Shown here: one piece after another, positions 11,601 through 25,000 of the stretch
Layout: every line of letters begins with the position of its first letter
How positions within the stretch are numbered: position 1 is the stretch's first letter
Source: Eonycteris spelaea
Lineage: Eukaryota > Chordata > Mammalia > Chiroptera > Pteropodidae
Assembly (NCBI GenBank): GCA_003508835.1
Contig: PUFA01000144.1
Coordinates: 1,054,001 to 1,118,000 of the forward strand
DNA length: 64,000 nucleotides
Direction of reading: 5' to 3'
Program-made: the position numbers and the translations under genes
Notes under the pieces: model-generated
Seen by the model: the letters and a program-made list of their open reading frames with translations, nothing else
What the model was told of the DNA's origin: nothing
The model's database searches: none

Positions 11601-11869
11601 ACCAGATGACTCTGAATTCCTTGGCATTTTTGTAAAGCATTTAAAAAATCTCAAGAATAATTCCTAAGCAAGGACAATTTCCACCAATAAGTTTTTCTTG
11701 TTTATTTTTCTCTTCCTTTTACTGTTTTTTTCTCTTCTTTTTCTTTTTAGGAGAATGATTTTCTTTATGATAATCAGAATTTACTTTGGATAAATATTCA
11801 ACCCAACTATACTTTTAATAAATTTCCAACATTAAAAAATATGAGGTATTTCTCTCTGCAGTTCCTTAT

Positions 11870-12054
11870 TCTGATCTTCCACCCCAGTGAGGGGAAGAGG
11901 ATGTGATCATACGATAGACAGCAGACGGGAAATTGTGAAAGGGACCTCTGCATAGAAAAGCAGCCCACAACTGTCTCTGCTCTCAGAGGAGGTGAGCTTC
12001 TGAGACGACCGACTTGTCTGAGAGTGGACCCGGCCGTGTCTTTGTCCACCCGAC
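11870..12054 (+). promoter_or_regulatory. PLEK: PLEK 5' flank and 5'UTR (inferred)
   Basis: This is the interval immediately before the PLEK ATG. It has no TATA box at a convincing position. The purine run GAGGGGAAGAGGATG (11889-11903) contains a GGAA core that fits a PU.1/ETS site, plausible for a gene expressed in platelets and leukocytes. The transcription start cannot be fixed from sequence; I expect it between about 11900 and 12000. The ATG context GACATGG has a purine at -3 and G at +4, a strong Kozak match. Confidence 0.4.
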
Positions 12055-12096
12055 ATGGAACCAAAACGGATCAGGGAGGGCTACCTTGTGAAAAGG
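12055..12096 (+). CDS. PLEK: PLEK coding exon 1
   Basis: Encodes MEPKRIREGYLVKR (residues 1-14), the first strand of PH1. The donor is GTAAGT at 12097, phase 0. Confidence 0.95.
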
Positions 12097-15000
12097 GTAA
12101 GTAGAAGGGCCACCTAAAAGGTGTCACTGGAAATAGGGTAGGGGAGGATTGGAGTCCAGCTTTGCACGCTACCCACTCTTAGGAATGTTTAATGCTGAAC
12201 TTATGGGTTTGAACTAGGAGAACATCGCAGTATGTAGAATGTTTAGGGGGAAGCCAATACAGGTACCACTGCATTCTGGTTTTTAAAGGAGAACTAATCC
12301 AACTCAGGCATCAGCACAGCTTGATCTTGTGGGACTGAGAACTCCAGGCTGCAGGGTCTAGAAGTTGGGGGCCTACGCAAAATCCCTCATGATTTACAGT
12401 ATCCTTTTCACACATGCTTTCTATGCTAGAAGACTCAAACTCTTCTGCTATAGAGGTTACTTGAAGAGACGATTCATTTTTTATTTAAATTCCACTCCTC
12501 TTTTTTTAAATTTTTTTATTTGAGGGGAGAAAGAAAATGATTAAAGATGAGCTGTATAATAATACTGTAATCATAGCTTATTTCTTGGGCTTTCTTCTAA
12601 GAATTGGTGCACTAAAAATGCTATCTTTTTTAGGGGCTGAAGTGTCTTCATTCACAATTCTTAATGAATTTATATAATGTGATGTTAAGGCAGTAGATAG
12701 ATGTACCATTTTAAAGATTGGAAAATGGGGACACAAATACACTAAAAAATACTTAGTCTCACTAGTGTGCCATCAGGAAATTGAATTTTGTTAGCATTGT
12801 TGGTTTTTCTTCTGATGGTGGGAGTAACCCTGTCACTCTGAAACTCCCCAGGGCGTTGAGTTCACACACAGGGTTTGTAGGCATCCTGTGGGCAACACCT
12901 ATAGTAATAAGTACACTCATACTGATCCAAGTGAGCTAAGCTAGTCAGAAATGAACTGAATTCAGCACATTTCTTCAGATGCCCAGCTTTTTAACTGAAT
13001 AAATGTCTACTGTGACTGTTTTTAGGCTGTTCGTTGGTTTAACGTTTTAGCCAAAACATTCTACTTATAAGGAGGTTAAACAGCACTCATTGCTGCCTGA
13101 TTCTGTTTTGATTTCAAGCTGGAAGTGACCTTAGATCATCTGGGTTCCTTCCTTCACTCATTAACGGAAGAGGAACTTGAGATCAGGAAGCTGGGTAACT
13201 GCCCAAGGTCACATTGCTGGGACAATATTGGGGCAGAGACCCACTCTCTTGAGTTCTGGGTTTCTGACTGTGGTACTGAGTTCTGTCCAGTATCCTAGGA
13301 TTTTCTTCTGGTAAATTTTATCTAAGTCAGTGTTTGTAATGAACCTATGGTAATGAGAGGTATGGGTGGGTGCTGGAGAAGAAATAAGCCCTAGGCTGAT
13401 ATTCTCTCTAGCTGGAGTTATTTTGAAACATCCTTTGGAAAAGACACATATGTGTATGCAGAGGTGTATGTAGATTCCTTGCAATAGGCACCAATACTCT
13501 TTTTGAGAACCGTTAATAGTTAATGTTGATTCGTTTCTTTCCTGAGCACTTGGGCTCGTATCCTGGGAAGAGCAGGTAAATGGAAACATCTTCTGCAAAG
13601 GTTATTATCATTATTATTTTTAAACAATTTGAACATCTTCTGACAAAATTGGTCTTATTTTGTTTATCCATGTTTTAAACTCCATAAATTACAAAAAAAA
13701 AAGATACAATTTCTAATAAGTGAGGCTGACCTACTAGAAAATGGGGAAGAAAGAGGTAGGATTGTCAAACTTAAATTAATAAACAGCTTTTACTCAGTGA
13801 GAGTAATTCTTTTAGATCATGGCTTGTAAAAGCCAATCTAGAAAATGTACCTAGAAAAAGACATGGTGAAATTTTATAGTGATATTTCCACAGTTTCATC
13901 TTCCATAATTCTTGCATTTTCTTTAGGACCTTTTAAACACTCCTTGTTGGAATGTATTAAGAGTCCTTAATTTGTTATATAAAGAAATGCTTTGTTTAGA
14001 AACATTCCCTTTATTGGCTGTAGAACTACACCTAAAGCCAGAACTTCCCAGTAAGGGGCTAAAAATTTTAACTTCTTTAGATGTTAAGATGTTAAGTTTC
14101 TTTCAGATACTTCATATTTGTGGGTTTAAAAACTATAAATGTCAGGAACCTAGCACACACGGTAGGTGCTACATAAATGAAAATAATTATTAGAATTAGT
14201 GTTGATACACACTTCAAAAATATAGGGGTCTTCTCCTAGATCATGGGGACATATACTGGTTCCTGGGCTGGTTGCCAAGTTAATAGTGAAGAAAGGACCA
14301 AGAAAATCTTCTTCAGACAAGGCCGTGATTACCTTTCACTATGGTTTTGATGTTAAAGCATAACAGACAGTAATACCTGACTTTCCCTCCATGCACCTTT
14401 TTCTTATGCTGTTTCCAACACCTGGGTCCTCATAAGGAATATCATTCTCTTTATTTTTGTTTTTTGAAGTAATTTTATTGGAGATAAAGATATTTTGGGT
14501 GCAAGGATTTTGTCAAGTCCGAAATCTTGGGGTCAAGTAGTCAATGGCATTGACTGTAAAATGTTTCTGCTTTTCTTCCATGCAAGATAACTGTCCACAT
14601 TTCACAATTTATATTTTCCTCGTTGCCCCTCCCTAAGATCTTTAAATAGAAATGATGGTTAACAGCAGGAGGGAAAATACATGGTTCTGTCATTTTGCCT
14701 CAGAGTTTTGCTATTTTTGACTTAAAGAAGAAGAGCACTCAGAGTCTACCATGCAGCAGCCAGCTGCTGCATGAGCGCTACTTCATTCAGTCCTAACCAC
14801 CTTATGCAATAGTTTCCTTATCCCCATTTTACAGATAAAAAAAAAGAGGCCCAAAAAGAGTAAGTGATACGCCCACAAACAACTGGTGAGAGGATGACTT
14901 GGGATTCAAACCCAGGCTTTCCTAACAGCAAAGCCCACTGTCTTATTGATTACATATAGCATTCTAAAAGGCAGGCTTACCCAAGCCAGAAAAAAGGAGT

Positions 15001-18000
15001 CAGACAAATTTACCAGAGCCAGAGTGGGGCCTGGACAAATTGTATTAGGGGTAAGATTGGGTTTTATGACCTCAGCCTTCCTTTCTTTCTTTCTTAGGAG
15101 TTATTGCCAGTGAATAATCATTAATATCTTTTGGAGGTCCTACTGATTTAAATATGTTTATAATAAAAAAAAAAAGGTAGAGGAGCAGGTTACAAGCAAG
15201 AACCCGGAGTTCACCGAGTCATGTCTCGAACCAACCTAATTCCTAGAAGTTTACGGAGCAAACTGTTGTTGACAGTTTGGCAACCAGTTCAGCAGGCGCT
15301 TCAAAAAATGCAGCAGGACTGACTCAAATTGTGGCTCAGGGATCTGGGTGGCCTGGGAGGCTGGGAGAAAGCACAGGAGTCGGGGCGCCCAAGGACAAGT
15401 GGCTGGGTGGGAAAGAAAAGGGCCCGCAGAGAGCTGCAGTAGAAGAAGGAAAGCCTGCAGTGAAGGAGAACAGGAGTCAGGCATCTCAGCCCAGGACTTC
15501 TCTCGTACAGCTGCCTTGTCTCCGGGACACAATACCATAAAATAATCCCCAGCAATCTGCACCCCCATCTATTTACAATCATCATAATAACTAACACATG
15601 TGGTGCTCACCTTCAGCAGGGACAAATATGAGCATTTAATGCATTAATGCGCTTAATACTACCCTATAAAGTGGGTACAGTTATTAGCCTTACTTGACAG
15701 ATGAGGAAACTAAGGTACAGAGAGATGAAGAGGATTGATGAATTAACACAGCTATTAAGTGGCAGAGCTGGGCTGGAACCCAGCAGTGTGGCCCCAGTGT
15801 CACAGAGAGCTGTGCCTGACCACATTACAGGGGGCTCTCATGGGCTTATATTGTAGTGATTTTCTTTTTTGAAACATTGTTGTTGTGATGGGTGGTATTC
15901 AGAAGAACCTTATGCCAGAATGACATCACAGAATTGCCTACAAAACTGTGTACTCTTATGTATCTATTTGGTAACCACTTTTGAGCACCTGCAATGAGCT
16001 AGCCAGTGTGCTAAGTGTATTATCTCATTTAATCTTTATAACAGTGGGAAATAGGTACAATATTGTCTTCATTTTTCAGGTGAGAAGACTAATGTTTGGG
16101 AAAATTAAGTAACTTAATTTATAGCCACACAGCCTGGAAGAGGAAAGTCGAGTTTGAACCCAAATTCCTAAGATGCCCAGAAATCTTGTGGTTAAGAAAT
16201 TGGTGCCTTTTCTCTATTGCTTACCAAGTTTTTATTGAGAAATTATCCAACCAGAAAAAAAAAATATACTACTGAATAGATTAGTTTCCTTGCCTTCAAA
16301 GTATTTAAGTAGGCACAGAATGACCATGTATCTGGGATGTTAGGCAAGTGATTGCATGGATCAGTTTGGAAAACTAGAAGAAACAATTTACGATGCAGCA
16401 GAAATAAGGACTTAATTTAATGCAATACCAACTAAAACACATTCCCCACGAGTGTGGGAGAACGGATGATATAACCCACACTTCTGCTTTAGTTAGATAT
16501 GTAGTTTTGACCATAATGTAATTTTCCTATGAGTTCCAGCTATACGTCAACATATGAAAAGAGAAGTATGAGGGAAAGGGGAAGTTAAAAAGCAGTGTCT
16601 CCACTCCGTGGGAGGTGCCTGGGAGGTGTTCTAAACACCAAAATAAAGTTGCCCCACCCTCAGCAGAGAGTTGTGGCTCCTCTCAGCATAGCTGCACATA
16701 CACAGGAAGGCATGCCCCAGTTTGTGCATTTATCACACTGAACTGAAGTGTTCTACCAAGGTCACTCTCTCCCCCTGGTAGACTGTGAACCGTCTGAAAG
16801 CAGAGACTGTGTCCTGTTTATTTTTACACTCCCAACACCCAGGCCACCGTCTTAAGTGCAGGAGGTGCTCTATCGTTGTTTGTTGAATGAACATGTCTCA
16901 AGAAACTTGCTAAAATAGACTCACAGAAACCAAGGAATCAGGAGTCCATATTATAGTAACTTTTAATGTAGCAAAAATTTCCAGTGGGGTATTCAGTTTT
17001 AGATGATCATGTAAAATACGTGTTTTAGAGTTATTTATTTTTGGCATGCAGGATGGACCCAGGGTTGGCAGGGATATCTAGAAATTGAAGATTAAAGGAA
17101 TAGTAGGGCAACAGGCTTTTTGAAATAGATACTAAAATCTGAATGGGATGTAGAATGGAATGTTAAGTTTTGAAATAGGTATTTAATTGAACTTCCCACC
17201 TGTGGTCTGCAATTTTTTGCATTTTGTTAACAAGCATGCTTAATGCTTCTTGTGTTAGGAAACTCACGAATTTAACTTTCTCCTTTAAGTCATGCAGGAA
17301 ACTGTTCCCCGTCCGCAATCCCTCCCTCCCCCCAAAACTTCCACCTACTGAGATGTCAATCTATGACAATGTTTCATATCTTTGAAGACAGTCCTCATTT
17401 GCTCTGCCTGTGTCTTTTTGGGCTAAAACCTAGTCAGTTGCTTCAACAATTTCCAAAGAGAGATGCAATCTTGTCACTATCTTTTGAACAGGCTCTGGTT
17501 TGCCTGCAGGTCTGAGGTTTCCTGAACTTTAGGTCATTTTTCAGGTGCACCTGATACGCACAGAATTACAAGGGTTACGTAGTACTTATTAAGTGCTTAC
17601 TATGTTCTAGATACTGCCCTAAGCAATTTACCTGGGTTATTTTATTTAATCTCCCAATAACCTAAGAAGTTGATAGTAGCATTATCCCCATTTGCCAGAT
17701 GTACAAAGTGAGGTATAAAAACTTGCTTGCAGTCACATTGCTAGAATGCGGCAGAGCTGAGATTTGAGCCTGGGCCCTTCAGCTCTGGAGCTCATGGTCA
17801 CCTCCTGGTTATGCTCCAGTTAAGGTCAGAATGTCACTTTCCTCACTTCAGACTTTATGCATCTATTTATAGAGCCTACAGCGACCTTAGTTGTTTTTCA
17901 CAGCCTACACCAAACTGTTGACTCATACAGTTCTTTTTCCCAAATCTTCACCAATACATTTTATATATCTTAAGAAAAAAAACTTCTTAATTTTTTTTAA

Positions 18001-18466
18001 TCTTATTTAATTTTAATTTGCATTTCTTTGAATGCTGTTGAGGCAGTACATTTTTGTGTTTATTGAGTCTGAGCATTTCTCCTTTTGGGAATGGCTGGTT
18101 TATATTGTTTGCCCATTTAAAAAATTGAGAGTGTTTGTATGTTTCTTACTAATTCTAAAGAGTTTTAAAAAGCATATTAAGGATAGTAACCTTTAATTAT
18201 GTGATAATATGCTACAAATATTCACATATTTTAATTTGTAAGGTTTTTTTTTCAATGTACCAAAGTTTAATTTTTATATGGTCAGCTATCTTTGGTGTCA
18301 TGCAATGCCAGACTCTTACGCACTAAGCTATACCAGTCCCACGATGATGAACAGTTATTCACTTTAACAAACCTTTAACAAACCTGATTCCACATCTAAA
18401 ACCCTCCTATTGTGACAAGTAGCTGTATAGGTTTTGGTCTATAATGGGAAAAAGCAGACATATGCC

Positions 18467-18499
<33 letters not shown>

Positions 18500-21400
18500 A
18501 AATTAAACTATATGACTTTATGAGGTTATACGTATAGCTAGTTAAGTTGCCTGAGAAAATGGATTTAGATTCCAGAATTACTTAAAGGTACATAAGAACC
18601 AAAATAAAGGTGGTATCTGAGAGGTTGTAGAAAGAGCTAAAATTGGGAATCAGGAGATCTGGATTCCAGTTTCACATTTACTGGTCAGGTATACTAGGCC
18701 CTGGACATTCCATGGTCACACTGCCAGGTTTGCTCTTGGTTGAGTACCAAGAAGGTTGGAGACAGAAAGTGGTAAGTAAGTGTAGGGGTTGTTGAGAGGA
18801 GGTGCTGTCGGTTCACTGCAGTGAGAAGCTGGTGGCTACGGCAATGGCTGAGAAAGAGAGAGATCATTCATAACTTCATCATCCTAACCCAACTAACCAC
18901 CACCAAGCCTGGAAGAAAGTTTCTACTTTATAAGCAATTTCTTGTTTTACAGAGTATTGGTTTCCTCCATACATAATGACCTGAAATCCAAATGACACAT
19001 CCTCTTCTGAGTGAGCTGAGAGCCACATAAGGCTGCATTCGAATTAGGAAAGCACAAACTCCTGTTGAACGGTTGGCTCTGGATAGCTTTACTGTAATTG
19101 TCTACAGAAGGAACGCTGTGCTGGCGACCTCTCCCGATTTATCCCAGTCTTAAGCCTTGAGTGACTGTGGCAGTTGTCAATCGTTGATAGGCCTGAGGTA
19201 GAATATCAAATTTAAGAATCGAAAAGCATTTTAGCTATCATTTAGCCCAACTTCCTAGCCCTAGCTCTGTGACTGTATTTTTTATTATTTTCAGTTATTT
19301 TATTTTTTATTAAATAGCCTTGTCCCTGTATTTCTCTAAAAGTAAATATAGTCCAACTTTTAATATATAGTAGTGTCATGTGTTGTCCACTTATTAATGT
19401 TCCTAATTATTTTGAAAAATTGCAAACCCACAGAGAAATAAGAAAATAGTATGACTACCCATGAACTCTTTACCTAGATTAATCAGTTAACACTTGGCCA
19501 CATTTGCTTTATTGCTCCCTATCTCTATATTTCTATATAAACATGCACACATACCTTTATGCTCAAATATTTGGAGAATAAATGTTAGACATCATGCTAT
19601 CTGATTCCCACATACTTCAACGTGTATCTTCTAAGAATTACTTTTCCAACTTGGTGTACCATCTTGCCTTCCTACCCATCATACATGAGAGTTCCCATTA
19701 CCATCGTTGCCAAGTCTTGCTTTCTTAATAGTTTTAAATTTTAGATATTGTAATGAGTGTGCAGAGGTCTTTCATTGTGATTTTTAACACACATTTTCCT
19801 GATGAATAATGATGTTTAACATGTTTTCAGAGCCTTTTAGGATAACCTCTTTAATGAAATTCCTCCTCCAGTCTTTTGCCCATTTGAAAAATAGATTGCT
19901 CGTATTTTTTTACTGAGTTGCAGGACCTCTTTATATTCTGGATACGAGTTTCTCTCAGATAGATGTAAAACAGAAAGGCATTTAATTAAAATTATTTCAT
20001 GTATTGGCTTAGTGTGTGACCTCAGCCTTTTTTTTTAAGAAAGGGAAATAATCTAGTGTTAGTCTGGATAGTTATTCTGCCTATGCAGAAAAGAGATAGT
20101 GTTCAAATTAAAAAAATTTTTTTTAGTAATTGAAATAAAGGAAACACTCAGACAAGTCCCACAAGTATGTATTCTCTTTGTATAAATAGACTTCCTTTGG
20201 GGCAACTGGATCTTTATATAGAGACTCTTTGTATTTTAAAATAAACAGCAGGATCTGCTGGGGACTGGATGATAATTCTATTTTGTGGTAGTCATTACAA
20301 GGTGACCTCATGGGTTCAATGATGAGAGGCAAAGAACCCTATTTCCTTCCTTTTTCAAAGCCCACTCAAAATCTAGACAAGAAAGAACAACTTTCTTGAC
20401 CTCGTCAGAATGGTTAATTTATTTGTACAGTGGCAGTTGACATTAACCCAAACTGGAAACTTTTTCAGTAAGGGTTTTCCAAAAGTTACATCGACATGCA
20501 TGACAACATTTTGGTCTCCCAGGCCATTTTGCAAGAGATTGTCACACAAGTCTGCTCTCTGAGTTTCTTCTTGACATTCTTATTCAGATAAAATCTAATT
20601 AGACCACAGGATAAGAGTCACTGCAGCTAGCATGCCACCATTTACAGCCTCCATGTCTGCCATTAACATAGCTTTTGGATCATGGAGCTATGTGAGTCCA
20701 GCCTCAGGCATCAACTACTACTCAGTCTGAGTTGACACTTGAGATCGAATCTACTCGCCTTCCCTGGGTTTAAATAAACACAACAGGCAGAGTTGGGAAT
20801 AGAAAATAAGCCCTAGAAAGCCAGCCTTAAGCGCACAAGAGGAGTAGAGATCCACACCATATTCCTCTGGTAGTGGCCCATAAGAGGCTTATGGGCTAAT
20901 TGTAGAAGTATATACAGTTTATCTCAGGAAAAGTTTTTAAAGTTCCAGCAGAATGGCAATCCCCTTCTCCCCTGAAGGATGCTTTACCAGCAGCCTTGTC
21001 ACACAAAGCTAGGTGGTTTGCAAAGTCCTGCACCATGATAGGATAGTTTTAGAACACATTGTTACACAGCTCTTTTTGTTGTCATTACAGGGTAGTGTGT
21101 TCAACACCTGGAAACCCATGTGGGTTGTATTGTTAGAAGATGGAATTGAATTCTATAAGAAGAAAAGTGACAGCAGCCCCAAAGGAATGATTCCCTTGAA
21201 AGGAAGCACTCTGACTAGCCCTTGTCAGGACTTTGGCAAAAGGATGGTGAGTTGACATCATTAGCTGTGATGAACACCTTGCCAGGCACTGACCTTTGAG
21301 CCTGTGCATAGCCTATCATGTGAATGGTGTTCCCTGGGGCAGTCCCTTTCACCACCACCCACATTCCACTCTGGACATTTGGGTGTCTCTTGGCCAAGCA

Positions 21401-21969
21401 TTATAGAACAAGGTGGGCTCAACAACTATGTTTCTTGAAATGAATTATCCCTAATGGAATGTGTTTTGATTTTTAGTTTGTGTTTAAGATCACTACAAAC
21501 AAACAGCAGGACCACTTCTTCCAGGCAGCCTTCCTGGAAGAGAGAGATGGCTGGGTTCGAGACATTAAGAAAGCCATTAAATGCATTGAAGGAGGCCAGA
21601 AGTTTGCGAGGAAATCCACCAGGAGATCCATTCGACTGCCACAAACCATCGATTTAGGGTGACTTTCTGTGTTTACTTCCTTCTGCCATCTTCCTTCCCC
21701 CACCCCATCCACCTTTGAGGAAATCTTTACAGTACAGTTCCGATGCCAAGGTTTGCTTTAGTCACCTCTGAAAGCTGTATCTACTCTTCCAGATTGATAC
21801 TGGCATGGCATTTTGTACTAGGATGTTTACCTGGATCTGAGGGAGTGATCATGCTTTTCTGAGACCTAGCAGTTGAGGAGAGAAGGCTAATGGAGTATAC
21901 ATTCTCTCATTTTGGGTAACCTTGGCGGAGGGAGAGAGGTGGGGCAGGGGGAGAGTGAGAAGAGAGAGA

Positions 21970-22037
<68 letters not shown>

Positions 22038-25000
22038 CAGAGAACCATATAGATAGAGACGGAGAGATAGAGATAACTTATCATTTCATTTATGAAGTAA
22101 CTGTAATAAGCTAGTATTGAAAGAAAGCTTCGGTATCTCTAGGTAGGCAGGAAATGGCAGGGGCTATGCATACAAGTGTGTGAGGTTTCAAGTTCAAGAG
22201 CACGCATTCACATAGTCAACACAGACCAGACAAGGCAAACACCCACCCTGGGTGGAAGTCATTTGTATCCTGGCCTGATTTAATGTCCTCTGACGTTGGC
22301 TGCCTTGGAATTGCAGATGATGGCTGTTGTCTAAACACTTTTAGAAACTCACAGGTGAATTCAGCCTCTGATAGCAGTTGGGAGTAGGCTTCCTCCCTTC
22401 CTGCATGTTTCACATCTTCTCCTATCACGTGGACCTTTTTCTCTGCGAGTTTCTTTGCTTCTTGATAGTTTTGCTTTTATGCTGAGCATACCCTGAAACA
22501 GGAGCCCTGCCAAGAAAAATTCCATGTTAGTTGCTTAAAATGTCCAACAAGGGTTCATTTTACAAAATGAGGGGAGTCCCTGAGAGGAACTGAAAAAAAC
22601 TCCTTCTGCAAGCCTAACATAGACTTGGCATGTCACAAGAGTTTGATAAAGTCTGCACATTGAGCTTGGTGAGACTGGGCACCTTCTCTCACCAGGAAAG
22701 ATTTTGGGTAGAGACCTAAGAGGAGGTGCCTCGTCTAGCTGCAGCTGATGGCTAGAGTTGTCAAGTGACCACATTTCTGGCTATGGCTGTCAGAGTTAAG
22801 TGGGAATGATGCTTGTGCTGTGTGGAGCCGGCAGACTCATGAAAGTGGCCTTCTGTTTGGTTGCTTGCAGTATCTCTGATCAGGCTATCTTCAGTTATTA
22901 CTTCGAGGAAAAAAATGGGAACTCATAATTTTTAGAATAAAAGATAAGTTTAGTCAAAACGTTCACTTTCTAGGAGGCAAATGCCTACACCAGATGGTAT
23001 CCTGAAAGACACTTAAAAGACTGAGACATGAGAATTGAGGGCCTTAGAGATCTAGAATGTGTATGGAAAATTGGCCCTGAGAACCTTTAATCTTTGCCAC
23101 CTACCTGAGGGCAGCTCTATTTCGGGTACCAGGAGTTAAATCAACAAAGAGCTTAATGAATTTAAGAAATAATAAGCATCTTTCTAGTACATTTTATTGA
23201 ATGCTATCCAGGCCACAAAGTGATGCAGATGACTATGCCCTTTAACTACTTATAATCTGATGGAGAGATTAGGTATGAGGTCACCTGGAGGAGGGGGGAA
23301 GCTTGTGCTCATGGCCAACCTCTCCAGGGTGGACTCTCTGAGAGGACTCACCATTCTGAAATGCTCCCTACTCATCTGTATCTTTCTATCTTTGTGCAGT
23401 GCTCTATATTTGTCCATGAAAGATAATGAAAAAGGAATAAAAGAACTAAACCTCGAGAAGGACAAGAAGATTTTTAATCACTGCTTCACAGGTAAAAGGC
23501 CTTGTGGGTCTGAAATGGGGTCACTGGGGAAGGCCAGATGAAGTTCTTGCTCAGCCTAATGTGAGCAGTGGAGGTGTGGAGCGTGGTGGGTGGAGCGTGG
23601 TGGGTGGATGGTGTCATAGAACGCAGACTGGTGACATGAAAATTGAACTTCCCCAGCATGGAAACAGGAAGAAGGGTAGATAAGAACTTTGCTGTCCAAG
23701 ATATAGTTTTGGGAATTCTAGTTATATCAATCAAAATATCATTTTTTTTCCACCAATAAATGGCATTATGTTAAAAGAGACACAGAATTGAATAAAATGG
23801 TAAACAGGAATTAAGATGCAAGATTTAAGTAACAATACTAGGGATGTCTGAGGCTGCACAGGGTCAGGCTTTAAGTGTTATGAGTTTAGGTAAATGGTGT
23901 AGTAGTTAAAAACATGTTCTTTGGAGCCTGACTGTCTTGATTCAAACCCTGGCTCTGCAACTTACTAGCTGTAAAACCTCAGGCCAAAACCGTAGCCTCT
24001 CTTTGCTTCACTTTTATTTATAAAATAAGGATAACCATGGCACATCTATTTTATAGACTTGCTATAATGTGCTTAGAACAGTGCTTGGCATACACTAAGG
24101 ACTACTGGTGCAAGTTCTCAAGTGGTTTATAATTAAGAGGTCACAAGTCTGACAGACAATCAATTCTATAAGTTCAGAAAGGAGAAAGTTCTCAGAGATG
24201 AATAGGAGGTGCTGCCTAAGTTTGACCTTGAAAGATAAATAGAATTCACTAAATATTTGTGAGAAGGAATGCTGATGAGGGAGTGAGTGGAGAGGACAGA
24301 GAGGACAAAGTTAGGGGGCAGAGATATGCAGGATATACACACAGGAAAAGAAAACGATCAGCGTGGTCGGGCTGGTGGTTCATTAGGGGCAAAATAGGAT
24401 GTGTAGTTTGGGACTAGGTTTGTCTAATGCCAGGCATGTCTTGATTATGGTGACAAGAGAGATCAAGGGTGAAAAACCTGACAAAAAACAACAGATGTAG
24501 AATTAGTCACCAGGTAATGCATGAAAATGTCCAGGTCCAGGCCAGGAAGGTGGAGAGGTAGAGGGTGTGATCTCAGCTAACAGGGTAGTATCCCATGGGA
24601 ATTCAGCATCAGAGAGTTAAGGTAGATGGCCATTAACATCAGAAAAGATTGGGCTAAGATTTGGGGTACAGATACCAAGGCTGATATCTGTAAGGGAAAC
24701 CCAACAAGAGCAAGGCAGAGCCTTAATTCTAGCAGGACTGAGGTCACCAAGATAGAGCCTGGGACAAAGGGAACATGGTGGAGACAGGGATGGGGTTCCC
24801 CGTGCAGATCTGGGCACAAGGTCCAGGCCAGACTTATTTCCTGTGCAATGTGTTACTGAGTCCCAGAATATTGGGCTAGAACTTCTTCAGTCCTCCCCAA
24901 TGAAGGTCGGGATGGGTTCTAGAAATCAGGTGGGGTCTAGCCTTCATGTAGGATCAGGTGGTGTCAGCAGAGACACGTGTATAGCAGAGACTGGGACCTG

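Larger units (their letters stand above)
12097..21090 (+). other. PLEK: PLEK intron 1 (8,994 bp)
   Basis: The largest intron, bounded by GTAAGT and TCATTACAG. It carries at least five MIR copies, one L2 tail and three old L1 pieces, listed separately. No additional conserved-looking exon was recognised. The open frames at 13209-13598 and 15251-15597 show no known domain. Confidence 0.85.

Noticed and set aside
21013..21255. Alternative PLEK start in an open frame through exon 2
   Set aside because: The upstream part is intron 1 ending in a polypyrimidine tract and TCATTACAG. Exon 1 at 12055 supplies the known N-terminus.
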